64,000 nucleotides of DNA, taken from assembly GCA_963675945.1 (NCBI GenBank), contig OY780932.1:1798001-1862000 (forward strand), in the 5' to 3' direction. The notes below the pieces were generated by a model. It was not told the DNA's origin. It searched no databases and worked only from the letters and a program-made list of their open reading frames with translations. This document shows, piece after piece, positions 9,077 to 17,752 of this stretch. The stretch's first letter is position 1, and every line of letters begins with the position of its first letter. The DNA comes from G963556115 sp963675945 (lineage in GTDB: Bacteria > Planctomycetota > SZUA-567). Both the position numbers and the translations under genes were made by a program.

Positions 9077-9934
9077 ATGTCAGCAAATGCACTGGCTGGT
9101 CAGGTAAACCCAGATCGGCAGCAAAATTCCGGGCAGCAGACTATGCCCGAACAGAACATTCCAGCTGCGGCAGCACAGCAGAACCAGACGTTTCAGCCAC
9201 CAGAGCAGTCATTACAACCGCCAGTAGATAATGGTGCATCTCAAGTGCCGAAATCTGCTGAGGGTGATATCGAGGTTTCGCCTGCAGAGTTGCCTGAATT
9301 TGAACAAACACAGCAGGAGACATCAGAGGTTATTAAGAAGTTTGGGCTAGACCCGTCTGCGATTGAAAAGGAGTGGTTTCAAAATAATAGCAAACTCAGC
9401 GAGGATAGCTATAAGGCCTTTGAGGCAAAAGGTATTCCCCGATCGTTGGTCGACCAGCATGGACGTATGCTTGAACAGCGACAGGCGCAACAGTTCAAGG
9501 AGAGACAAGAGACGGTCAAGCAGGCAGAGGCGGCGTATGTGGCGGCGGTGGACGCGCATACTGGTGGACGCGAGCAGACTCAGGAATTATTTACGTTTTT
9601 GAATTCCGGAGCTGTGCCGGCGCAGGAACAGACAGCGTTATTCACCCAGCTTGACAGCGGTGATATCGAGACCGCCAAGATTGCTATCAACCGAATCAAG
9701 ACCCTGCATGAGTTGCGTTATGGACGTGCCGGGAAACCCCTCAACGGCGGTGATTATGCTTACAGCGGGGGCGGAGACGTCTTTACTTCGGGAGATGAAG
9801 CATTCATCGCGTATAAGGCTTGCGAGCAGGGAGACCCGCGGCAGGTAGGGATGCGGCGTAAATTGGTGATGGAAAAACTCTTCAGGACTAATCAGTTGCG
9901 GGCGGCGAGGGGGCAGCAGCCACTACAGATTTAA
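9077..9934 (+). CDS. Capsid assembly scaffolding protein (T7 gp9-like)
   Basis: The 285-residue product has a Gln/Pro-rich disordered N-terminus, an acidic helical middle and a C-terminal part with KPLNGGDYAYSGG and a final basic helix near MRRKLVMEKLF, as in gp9-type scaffolds (307 residues in T7). It lies directly upstream of the capsid gene with an AAGGAGGATATAAT leader. It should direct procapsid assembly and then leave the head. Confidence 0.88.
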   Translation: MSANALAGQVNPDRQQNSGQQTMPEQNIPAAAAQQNQTFQPPEQSLQPPVDNGASQVPKSAEGDIEVSPAELPEFEQTQQETSEVIKKFGLDPSAIEKEWFQNNSKLSEDSYKAFEAKGIPRSLVDQHGRMLEQRQAQQFKERQETVKQAEAAYVAAVDAHTGGREQTQELFTFLNSGAVPAQEQTALFTQLDSGDIETAKIAINRIKTLHELRYGRAGKPLNGGDYAYSGGGDVFTSGDEAFIAYKACEQGDPRQVGMRRKLVMEKLFRTNQLRAARGQQPLQI

Positions 9935-9959
9935 AACAACAGAATATTTTATTTCATTT

Positions 9960-9995
9960 AGCACAAACAGGCAGTTTGCTTGTCTGTGCTTTTTT
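9960..9995 (+). terminator. Hairpin terminator between scaffold and capsid genes
   Basis: A 14-bp stem with one mismatch and a 3-base loop followed by six T residues. It lies between scaffold and capsid genes, so capsid transcription either reads through it or starts in the short region before 10026. It may also set relative levels or be an RNA processing site. Confidence 0.8.
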
Positions 9996-10025
9996 ATTGG
10001 TAACAATTAAGGAGAAAGAAGGAAG

Positions 10026-10994
10026 ATGGCATACCCAGATTCACCGAGCAATATTACTTTGCCGGGGCAGAAAAACCTTGCCGGCGACCCGGAACAGTTC
10101 TTCAAAGATCATTTTGTCCCGGAACTCAGAATACAGTACCGATCCAAATGCACACTTGACGGGATCTTCAGAAAGGAACCTATTACCGGGTCAAACTCAC
10201 ATACAGATTCGTCTATGGGGCGTACTGAGATGGATTATCAGACAGCGCGCGGGCAGTATTTGCAGTCGAAGGTAATTGAGCAGGCTGAGACTACGGTTAC
10301 GCTCGATCCGCTTGAGTATTCCAAGGTTGCGGTAGACCGTACTGATCTGAAGAAGACTCAACTATTGGTCGAACCAAGATTCAAGGAGGAGTTGTCCGCC
10401 TCTATGGCGAAAGGTACGGAGAATAAGCGTATCTGCGAGATCGTCAAGACAGCGCGTTCAGCACACGACCTTACCAGTGAGGCCGGCGGCTCGATAATGG
10501 CTGGACTAGACCTGGCGGCAGCTACAACCATTGCCGGTAAGGGCGAACTACTATACGACGCAATCTCGGCCGGGGTACAGGCAATTCGAGAGAAGGATAT
10601 TACCGATATGATCTATACCCTCCTTACCGAGGAGCATATCCGGTATCTGCGTAAATATGATCCGATTCTCAATAAGGATTATGGAGACGGTGCCAGCGTG
10701 CATACCGAGGGGCTGCGGTCAGGCATTGTCGGGACACATATACTGGTGAGCAACCACGCAAATGCGCTCTATGGCACCAACGTTACAAATCCCAAATGTC
10801 CAAAACATGATGTTGACATGACGGATACCATTTTCGCCATGTTTACTAAGGATGCTATTCTCGAGCTGGAACTACAGGATAATTTCGAGGAGCTTATCGA
10901 AGACCCAGACCGCAATGAACACCGAATTCAGGTGACTGCGGTACGAGGTTACGGCAAGTGGGATCCTCGTTGTGCGCTGGAAGTGACCAGATAG
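10026..10994 (+). CDS. Major capsid protein (T7 gp10A-like)
   Basis: The 322-residue product has the HK97-fold layout of T7 gp10A (345 residues): an E-loop region rich in TGSNSHTD, the TEMDYQ and TVTLDPLEYSKVAVD segments, and a C-terminal HDVDM/ITAVRGYGKWDPR-type end. It forms the icosahedral shell. The start is preceded by AAGGAGAAAGAAGGAAG. A stable hairpin follows the stop. Confidence 0.93.
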   Translation: MAYPDSPSNITLPGQKNLAGDPEQFFKDHFVPELRIQYRSKCTLDGIFRKEPITGSNSHTDSSMGRTEMDYQTARGQYLQSKVIEQAETTVTLDPLEYSKVAVDRTDLKKTQLLVEPRFKEELSASMAKGTENKRICEIVKTARSAHDLTSEAGGSIMAGLDLAAATTIAGKGELLYDAISAGVQAIREKDITDMIYTLLTEEHIRYLRKYDPILNKDYGDGASVHTEGLRSGIVGTHILVSNHANALYGTNVTNPKCPKHDVDMTDTIFAMFTKDAILELELQDNFEELIEDPDRNEHRIQVTAVRGYGKWDPRCALEVTR

Positions 10995-11004
10995 AGGAAC
11001 AGTT

Positions 11005-11035
11005 ATTCAGTCGAGGCATCAGGCCTCGACTGAAT
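11005..11035 (+). terminator. Stem-loop after capsid gene
   Basis: A perfect 13-bp stem (ATTCAGTCGAGGC and complement) with a 5-base loop, 11 bases after the capsid stop. There is no clear T tract, so it may be a polymerase pause, RNase III site or phage-polymerase terminator, comparable in place with T7 T-phi. Confidence 0.6.
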
Positions 11036-11054
11036 TGTTAAAAGGCATGAATAA

Positions 11055-11657
11055 ATGAAGAAGACAGAACTTGAAGCAGTAAATATTCTGCTGGCGCGGG
11101 TCAATGAGGCGACCATATCTTCGCTCAATGACAAAACGCTGGATAGCAACTACGACGCAGCCACAGCGCTTACGATTCTGCGGCAGACCACATCCGAGAC
11201 CCAGATACTCGGAGTGTATGTTAATAAAGAGAAACAAACCCTCAGCCCAGACGTTGACGGATATATATCTCTGCCAACAAATTGTTTGAATATAACCTCG
11301 ACCAGAAAAGATAACTACAGAAACCTGGTCGAGAAAGGCAATATAGAGAAGGGGGTTAGATTGTATGATCTTGATTGCAATACTTACCATTTTGACAGTA
11401 GTATCGAGGTTGAGATCACTTTCGAACTGCCGTTCAGTGAGCTCCCAGCCGCTGTACAGAATTATATAGTAATGCAGTCTGCAATCACTTTTACCCTCGA
11501 ACTGCGGGGTGATAAAGCGCGATTGCCGTATACCGAGAGCCAGTTACAGCAGGCTAGAGCCGCACTCGACAAAACCAAGCTCTCTAATTCCAGACCGAAT
11601 ATTTTATGTGATGCGCCTGATATGATCGGGCGTTACAACCGCTATAGGATGAGATAA
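11055..11657 (+). CDS. Tail tubular protein A (T7 gp11-like)
   Basis: At 200 residues it matches T7 gp11 (196). Features are the N-terminal ELEAVNILLARVNEA helix, the central YISLPTNCLNI strand pair and a LPFSELP-x-x-x-QNYI-x-x-x-SA segment characteristic of this family. It forms the ring joining portal to nozzle. It is followed by tail tube B after 2 bases. Confidence 0.92.
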   Translation: MKKTELEAVNILLARVNEATISSLNDKTLDSNYDAATALTILRQTTSETQILGVYVNKEKQTLSPDVDGYISLPTNCLNITSTRKDNYRNLVEKGNIEKGVRLYDLDCNTYHFDSSIEVEITFELPFSELPAAVQNYIVMQSAITFTLELRGDKARLPYTESQLQQARAALDKTKLSNSRPNILCDAPDMIGRYNRYRMR

Positions 11658-11659
11658 TA

Positions 11660-14020
11660 ATGCCAGAAGCATCTATACCGTCACTGGTAAATGGCGTAAG
11701 CAGGCAAGCCCCAGCCCAGAGACTGCTTTCACAAGCTGAGACTCAGATAAATTTTATTTCTGACCCGGCTAAGGGGTTACTCAGCAGAAACGGGACTGAG
11801 CTAATCGCAGTTATTGGCGACTTCAATCTGGACGGAGATTGTCTTGCACATTTTATCGAGCGGGATAATAACGAACGATATATGCTTCTGCTGCGGGACA
11901 GCACCCTCAATGTCTATGACCTCTTTACCGGACAGCAAAATACTGTAACTACAGACAGCGGAGTGCTTGCATATCTCAACACCACTGATCCGGAGAATGA
12001 TTTTGCTGCGCTTACTGTGGATGATACTACCTGGATTGTTAACAGGTCGGTAACTGTGGCTGCCGCGGGGAGCGTGGAGGCTGCACCGACATCCACAATT
12101 GTGTATATTAAACGGGGACTGAAGACTACTACCTATAGTCTGACCTTTCATGTACCGGGGAAGAATGTTACCCTTAACCATACAACCGCGGCGCAGTCCG
12201 CGGGTACCGCGTCCGAGATTTCGAGTATTGATATTGCAAAAGATATCAGGGATAAGATTGCTGAATCTTCTGCTGAGACCGACCCCGAGCTGGTAGATAT
12301 CAGGAATAACTTCTATGTAGATCTATACGGCAGTACCTTGCGCTTCAGGCCGAAGAATTCAAGCTCATACTTTGTCAGTTGCAATGATTCGTACAGTGAT
12401 CAAGCTACAGTGGCTTTTACTGACAGCTATAAAAATTATGAAGACCTGCCGCAACACTGTTTTGATGGGGTTAAGCTGGAGATTACCAACAATGCCAAAG
12501 ACGAATCTTCTCATTACTTTTTGGAGTATACTACCAATTCTGGGCATAATATCGGACGCTGGAAAGAAGCGGCAGGCTGGGGCTTGCAGCATGAAGTAGA
12601 TACCAGCACCTTCCCCGTAAAGCTGGTCAGACAGAGCGACGGAACGTTTCATCTGTCACGATGTGATCTGGAGCCGCGGGTGGCGGGGGACTCTGATACT
12701 GCGCCGGAGCCACACTTTATTGGGCGGAAGATCAGGGGACTCTGCTTCCACGCCAATAGACTTGGGGTGATTTGTCAGAATTATATAACTTGGTCGCGGG
12801 ACGACGACTATTATCGGTTTTACCCGAAGACGGTACGCCAGGCGCTTGATGACGATACTTTCGAGCAGACAACGGTACTGGAAGGATTGTGCGATATTAA
12901 GTTTACGCTGCCATTTAGTAGGTCGCTACTGGTGTTTGGTGCGAACCAGCAGTATCAGATCAGTTCCGACGGTGCGTTTACCCCGACACTCGCGGTGATC
13001 GAACCGACTACAGCGAATGATTGTAGTGCAATTGCTGCACCGGTTCGCGCCGGGGCGAGTGCCTACTTTGTCTCACCGAGTGGCAGCTATTCGGATATAA
13101 ATGAATACTATGTAATGGCCGATGAGGTGGCAAATCAGGCTAACAGAATTACCGAACACGTAGATGACTTCCTGCCGCCAAATGTATTCTCGCTTACCGC
13201 ACGCTCATCAGACAACATGTTGTCCATGCTTACCAAGGACTTCCGGGATCGCATCTATATTTACAGCTATATCTGGATGGGCAACGAGAAAGGGCAGTCC
13301 AGTTGGTCATACTTTGAACTTCCTGCAGGATCAGAGATAATTCGTATAAAATTTATCAGCGACAAACTCTATCTGCTCTTGCAGAGAAATAAGCAGACCA
13401 GGCTGGAACGTATTGATTTCGGCAGTGCGGATTCAATTGAGGCTAATCCATATATTGACAGTCGCGTAAGAACAACAGGAATATATGATCCGGAATCAGA
13501 TACTACGACGTTCTCTCTGCCATACTCGGTTGAGGATGCAGAGGTCTGTGTTACCTGCGCTGAAGACGCTGCAACTGCCGGGCGAACACTAAATGTTGTT
13601 GAGGCAACAGGACGCGATATCAAGGTTGAAGGTGACTACAGTAGTGGCAGTATCTATGCTGGCTTTAGTTATGAATCGATTTATGAATTTTCCGAGCAGT
13701 ATCTCCGCAATAAATACAAAGAGAATCAGGCTATTACCGGCAAGCGTACGCAGATACAACGTTTTCAGATCGATTATGCTGACTCTGGAGACTTTACGGC
13801 AAGAGTAATAAGTAAAGGGGTTACCCGTGACCGTAAGAAGAGTGGACTTATGAGTCGCGGCGGTTTTGTAGTGAATAAACCTAAAATCGACAGTGGTACA
13901 TTCAAATTTCCTGTAAACGCACAGAATACCGGTACCAGGATTCAGCTCGTAGCTAAATCGCCGTATCCTGTAAGTTTTCAGTCGGCAAGTTGGGAGGGGT
14001 GGTTGAGTGAGTATTCATAA
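11660..14020 (+). CDS. Tail tubular protein B, tail nozzle (T7 gp12-like)
   Basis: The 786-residue length matches T7 gp12 (794). The N-terminus PSLVNGVSRQAP and the following segment on unfinished-sample residues (QTNFISDPAKG-type) are typical. It is beta-rich, forming the nozzle where fibres attach. The last 14 bases overlap the GTG start of the gp13-like gene. Confidence 0.93.
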   Translation: MPEASIPSLVNGVSRQAPAQRLLSQAETQINFISDPAKGLLSRNGTELIAVIGDFNLDGDCLAHFIERDNNERYMLLLRDSTLNVYDLFTGQQNTVTTDSGVLAYLNTTDPENDFAALTVDDTTWIVNRSVTVAAAGSVEAAPTSTIVYIKRGLKTTTYSLTFHVPGKNVTLNHTTAAQSAGTASEISSIDIAKDIRDKIAESSAETDPELVDIRNNFYVDLYGSTLRFRPKNSSSYFVSCNDSYSDQATVAFTDSYKNYEDLPQHCFDGVKLEITNNAKDESSHYFLEYTTNSGHNIGRWKEAAGWGLQHEVDTSTFPVKLVRQSDGTFHLSRCDLEPRVAGDSDTAPEPHFIGRKIRGLCFHANRLGVICQNYITWSRDDDYYRFYPKTVRQALDDDTFEQTTVLEGLCDIKFTLPFSRSLLVFGANQQYQISSDGAFTPTLAVIEPTTANDCSAIAAPVRAGASAYFVSPSGSYSDINEYYVMADEVANQANRITEHVDDFLPPNVFSLTARSSDNMLSMLTKDFRDRIYIYSYIWMGNEKGQSSWSYFELPAGSEIIRIKFISDKLYLLLQRNKQTRLERIDFGSADSIEANPYIDSRVRTTGIYDPESDTTTFSLPYSVEDAEVCVTCAEDAATAGRTLNVVEATGRDIKVEGDYSSGSIYAGFSYESIYEFSEQYLRNKYKENQAITGKRTQIQRFQIDYADSGDFTARVISKGVTRDRKKSGLMSRGGFVVNKPKIDSGTFKFPVNAQNTGTRIQLVAKSPYPVSFQSASWEGWLSEYS

Positions 14021-14492
14021 GGAACGAGCGCGCATTAGGGGGATACTTCCGGGCGACATCAAAATGCTTGCAGATAATATGCATTATCTCGATAAACTCG
14101 AGCTTGGGTATAGTAACCCTGAGTACACACTGCTTGAGGCATTGCAGGTCTCTGTCAATAGTTCTCTACTCTGCTGGACTGCGCTTTGGGACGATATACC
14201 AGCAGTGATGTTTGGCGTATGTCCCACCGCGGACAAGGGGATCGGTAGAGCCTGGTTGTTGAACGACAGGCGCAAGGCAGAGTATACCAGATCATTTATG
14301 AGGTTTAGTCAAGAGTATATAGAGAAGATGCAAGCACCTTTTGATATTCTCTTTAATTATGTCTGGGAAGAACACGTAGAGTCCTTGCTCTGGCTTACTT
14401 GGCTGGGTTTTATTAATAAGGGTGCCATACCGAAATATAATAATCACGGTAAGACTTTCAATCTTATGGCACGATACAAGGAGAGCATTTAA
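14007..14492 (+). CDS. Internal virion/assembly protein, GNAT-like fold (T7 gp13-like)
   Basis: This 161-residue protein has the GNAT-like layout of T7 gp13: basic N-terminal RGILPGD segment, central strand with MFGVCP, a helix with FSQEYIEKM, then LFNYVWEEHVESLLWLTWLGF. In T7, gp13 is needed for virion assembly. The GTG start lies within the tail-tube gene behind GGGAGGGGTGG. No acetyl-CoA loop is obvious, so enzymatic activity is doubtful. Confidence 0.75.
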   Translation: MSIHKERARIRGILPGDIKMLADNMHYLDKLELGYSNPEYTLLEALQVSVNSSLLCWTALWDDIPAVMFGVCPTADKGIGRAWLLNDRRKAEYTRSFMRFSQEYIEKMQAPFDILFNYVWEEHVESLLWLTWLGFINKGAIPKYNNHGKTFNLMARYKESI

Positions 14493-15076
14493 TGTGTATA
14501 GGTGGCGGTGTTATGGCAGGTATTGGAGCAGGACTCAATGCTGTTACCGGGACGGTCCAGAGTTTGATGGGCGACCAGGCTGCGTATGAACAGCAACGGC
14601 GAGCAAATGATATAGCGCGGATGCAGTATATGGCTGAGGGTAGAGCTAAAGACCTACAGGCACAGAGTATCTACCAGCAAGCGAATGAGGAAGCATTGCA
14701 GACCAACCAGCAGGCGGCGGCAGACAAAGGAGAAATCACTAAAGAAGCGCAGAAACGAGTAGCGCAACAGAGAGCCGCCAGCAGTTACGCAGGGCTATCT
14801 GAAAATTCTAAAAACAGACTTCTGAATGAAATCAATATTGATGCAGCAGAAAATATAGGTCATATCGAGAGTAACCGACAAAACTCGATGATTCAGCTAT
14901 CCAGAAAGAAGGAGGCAGCCTATAACTCTGCCTATATGGAGCCGCTATATCTTATCGAACCGGAAGAGCCGAATTTTGGCGCGGCCCTTGCTGGAAGCCT
15001 CATAAGTGCCGGAGTAAGCGGTTATTCAGCCTATAGCAGTACCAAGCGTCAAATTAATATGTATAACAGGAGATAA
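14492..15076 (+). CDS. Internal virion protein B (T7 gp14-like)
   Basis: At 194 residues it matches T7 gp14 (196). It begins MCIGGGVMAGIGAGL, a Gly/Ala-rich hydrophobic segment suited to membrane insertion, followed by a long Gln/Ala-rich helix. In T7 the homologue is ejected first and forms the outer-membrane part of the DNA conduit. It overlaps the gp13-like gene by 1 base. Confidence 0.88.
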   Translation: MCIGGGVMAGIGAGLNAVTGTVQSLMGDQAAYEQQRRANDIARMQYMAEGRAKDLQAQSIYQQANEEALQTNQQAAADKGEITKEAQKRVAQQRAASSYAGLSENSKNRLLNEINIDAAENIGHIESNRQNSMIQLSRKKEAAYNSAYMEPLYLIEPEEPNFGAALAGSLISAGVSGYSAYSSTKRQINMYNRR

Positions 15077-15084
15077 ACATAACC

Positions 15085-17190
15085 ATGTCGGAAAGAAATA
15101 ACAGCAAGGTGAGAAGACCGTTACTTGTCGATCCTGACATAGGTTCGGTACGTCGGAATATTCATATTAAGAATAATGTTGATGCTCCAGACGGTAAGGT
15201 ATACGCCAATAATCCAACACCGAGTAATAATGCACTGCGTTTAGCCCAGGCTTTTCTAGGCGTAGGAGGCGGCTTCCAGCAACTGGGGGATACCGAGGTG
15301 ATGGAAGCACGGATGGATTACTCCGAGCGTAAACAGGCAGAGGCGGAAGCCAAGCAAGCAAGCAAAGAGGCTGAATGGGAAGCTAAGCAGCAAAGAAGAG
15401 AGGACGCCGCCTTCTGGGCAAATATCGAGGGGGTTAAGTTACTTCATCCTCTGGCTATTGAATTGAATAATAAATTACAGGCACCGGAATTCTCTGCTGA
15501 ACAGGCCGAGAGCATACATGAGTGGTATAGTTCTGCGGTTCAAGCGACAGTCGACGGGGCGGATCGTGAGACCAGGAATGCTATGGGGCCGCATATGAAG
15601 CAAGCCTTACTCGGCGGCTTTGACATGATTCAGAATCGTATGAATAAGCTACGAGACAACACTACCTCACAGGATTTCAATTCCTTATATACCAATGATC
15701 TATCTACCGAACAGATCAAGGCCTCGACCCAGACTCTTATCCAGAATAATATCGAGGCCGGCGGTAGTCGTGCTGAAGCGCTGGGCATCGCTCAGCGGGT
15801 ATCGCTCCAATATCTAGACACTTTGGCTGAGAATGGGAACAGTGAGGAGCTTTCTGATTTTCGTCAGATGTTTATCAATAGCGGTGTACTTACACCTGGT
15901 ACCGATGAATACTATACCTGGAATGAGGAGGCAGATAAGTTTGCTTTGAATGCTGAAACCCGGCAGGAGCATGACGAGAAAAAGTTTGCCGATGAAGCTC
16001 ACCAGCGGGCGGCAGATGACTTTTCCGGTTTGGCACGAGGTGAGATAAAAGCCCTGATGCAAGAGCATAGCGGAAACGCTGAAGAGATGACCGCAGAGAA
16101 GCGTATAGAGAATCAAGCCTACTGGGACGAAGGGTATAAGGCGCTACAGAAGGACGCTTTTTATAGCGAAGAGCATCGGAATGTACTCGCTCGCCGTCGG
16201 CAGCAGGTAGTGCAGCTTCTCAGTGAAGCCAATAAACTCAATGCAGCAGGGGATTATGATGCCGGTTCTTACGGGGTGCTACCTGATGTAAATGGTAAAT
16301 TTCAGCTAATAGACGATGATACTTTCTTACGTATTGCCGACGCTACCGAACGGAGGTATCTCGACTCCGCAGGACAAATCAAACCACTCTCCGACGAGGC
16401 CATTGATTTATACTGGAGACTCCTGGATGAAGAGTTTGCCCGCGAAGGCGCCACCGGGATCAAGCAGCTCAATCCGCGTTACCGGACAAAGTGGGAATCG
16501 GAGAACTGGACAGTTGATTATGTTGCGCACCCTAATAACAAGCAGACTATCCTCAATACAATTAAGCGAATGGCTGAGGATAATCCGCGAAAATCGCTCT
16601 ATGAACATGTAGTAAGTGCAGTGCCAGATACTAACCCTGAGTACGTGGCGGTTAGAAGTTATCTGGCTGCCGAGATCGAGACTGCTCAGCGTAAAAAGCA
16701 GATTGAAGCATGGGAGAAAGAAGCGACCAAGCGTCAAAGAGAATTTGAAGAAAATACAGAGCTCTGGCAGGAAAACTATCTTACAGCCAATCAGTCTTTG
16801 GATTCAAATTTATTCGGGCTTTATCAGACCTCACTTACAATGTCCAACGACATAGTTGAGATTCAGGAGTATAACGAGGATTATCGGGTCATTAACATTG
16901 CTAATAAACTATATGAGAATGAGACAGGAGAGAGCCTATCGTTAAAATCTCCCGAGACAATTGCTGAAACGATCAATTATTATATTGACTCTGGAAAAAT
17001 AAAGAATGTTCAGAGAGAGAATTACAACCAGTTATATCTGGAATTAACCGATGAATTGGAGCCGTATGCAGCAGAGAGTATCGAGTTGCAGCAGGAAGAT
17101 ATGAAATTACTGAAGAAAGTAGAAAAAAAAATGCCAGCGCTAGAAGAGAGAGAAGCTTTTGTGGGGAATTGGGGTATAGAAATTAAATAG
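15085..17190 (+). CDS. Internal virion protein C (T7 gp15-like)
   Basis: The 701-residue product (T7 gp15: 747) is almost wholly helical, with long charged segments such as the Ala/Glu/Lys-rich stretch near residues 90-115. It follows the gp14-like gene and, apart from an inserted reverse gene, precedes the gp16-like gene. In T7 the homologue forms the periplasmic tunnel of the ejectosome. Confidence 0.88.
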   Translation: MSERNNSKVRRPLLVDPDIGSVRRNIHIKNNVDAPDGKVYANNPTPSNNALRLAQAFLGVGGGFQQLGDTEVMEARMDYSERKQAEAEAKQASKEAEWEAKQQRREDAAFWANIEGVKLLHPLAIELNNKLQAPEFSAEQAESIHEWYSSAVQATVDGADRETRNAMGPHMKQALLGGFDMIQNRMNKLRDNTTSQDFNSLYTNDLSTEQIKASTQTLIQNNIEAGGSRAEALGIAQRVSLQYLDTLAENGNSEELSDFRQMFINSGVLTPGTDEYYTWNEEADKFALNAETRQEHDEKKFADEAHQRAADDFSGLARGEIKALMQEHSGNAEEMTAEKRIENQAYWDEGYKALQKDAFYSEEHRNVLARRRQQVVQLLSEANKLNAAGDYDAGSYGVLPDVNGKFQLIDDDTFLRIADATERRYLDSAGQIKPLSDEAIDLYWRLLDEEFAREGATGIKQLNPRYRTKWESENWTVDYVAHPNNKQTILNTIKRMAEDNPRKSLYEHVVSAVPDTNPEYVAVRSYLAAEIETAQRKKQIEAWEKEATKRQREFEENTELWQENYLTANQSLDSNLFGLYQTSLTMSNDIVEIQEYNEDYRVINIANKLYENETGESLSLKSPETIAETINYYIDSGKIKNVQRENYNQLYLELTDELEPYAAESIELQQEDMKLLKKVEKKMPALEEREAFVGNWGIEIK

Positions 17191-17191
17191 T

Positions 17192-17521
17192 TTAAATTAG
17201 GGTAAAGTATCCAGTGAAATAGATTGCTATAATGATTGTTATTATAGCAATCTTCCCCTCTTTTGCAAAACAGTGAACAAATAACCCAAGTATTATTAAT
17301 CCACACAACTGTGGAACCCACTTGTAATCCGCAAAACCTGATGTGATATGACCTGAAACATAACTTAAAACACAGAGTATTATGAATAAAAACCAAAATA
17401 TAACCTTTCGCTGTTTTTCCTCGCTATGCTTGTCATATCTTTTAGCTTTATTTCTTCTGAGGAACAAAAGAGCTAATACTTGAATTGTTATAAAAATAAT
17501 GGCTATCCACATTATAAGCAC
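17192..17521 (-). CDS. Reverse-strand membrane protein, candidate lysogeny cargo
   Basis: A 109-residue protein with three to four hydrophobic segments (residues about 3-20, 40-57, 68-84, 88-106) separated by a basic loop. The GTG start is chosen because AAAGGA lies 5 bases upstream; the next ATG (17512) has poorer spacing. It lies tail to tail with the gp15-like gene, against the late operon, and is more AT-rich than its neighbours, which suggests a separately acquired gene expressed in the lysogen. A prophage membrane protein could alter superinfection or the envelope; I do not recognise the family. Confidence 0.65.
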   Translation of the reverse strand: MLIMWIAIIFITIQVLALLFLRRNKAKRYDKHSEEKQRKVIFWFLFIILCVLSYVSGHITSGFADYKWVPQLCGLIILGLFVHCFAKEGKIAIITIIIAIYFTGYFTLI

Positions 17522-17704
17522 CTATATCCTTTACTGAAATGTTAACACTTAACCATAACCTGTATCACTATTTTGGTAAAGAGAATTTGCTCAATTTTAT
17601 TCAGATTCTTTATCTAATTCTTCAAGCCTATGCTCTGATTGCAAGATTTTCTGTAAGAGCGCTGGAAACAGTACAGATATAACATATTGATTATTACTGA
17701 CTCA
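17522..17704 (-). other. Leader region of reverse cargo gene, no complete gene
   Basis: The minus strand contains a short open frame ending LQSEHRLEELDKESE with no start codon, possibly a remnant. A possible minus-strand promoter is TTGAGT (17700-17705) and TTATAT (17677-17682) with 17-base spacing. Confidence 0.35.
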
Positions 17705-17738
17705 AGACGTGTTACCTTCGGGGTAACACGTCTTTTTT
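17705..17738 (+). terminator. Strong UUCG-loop Rho-independent terminator
   Basis: Stem AGACGTGTTACC with a TTCG tetraloop and a T6 run on the + strand. It lies just before the gp16-like gene and would stop host-polymerase transcription entering it from upstream. Confidence 0.9.
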
Positions 17739-17752
17739 AATGAAAGGAAAAT

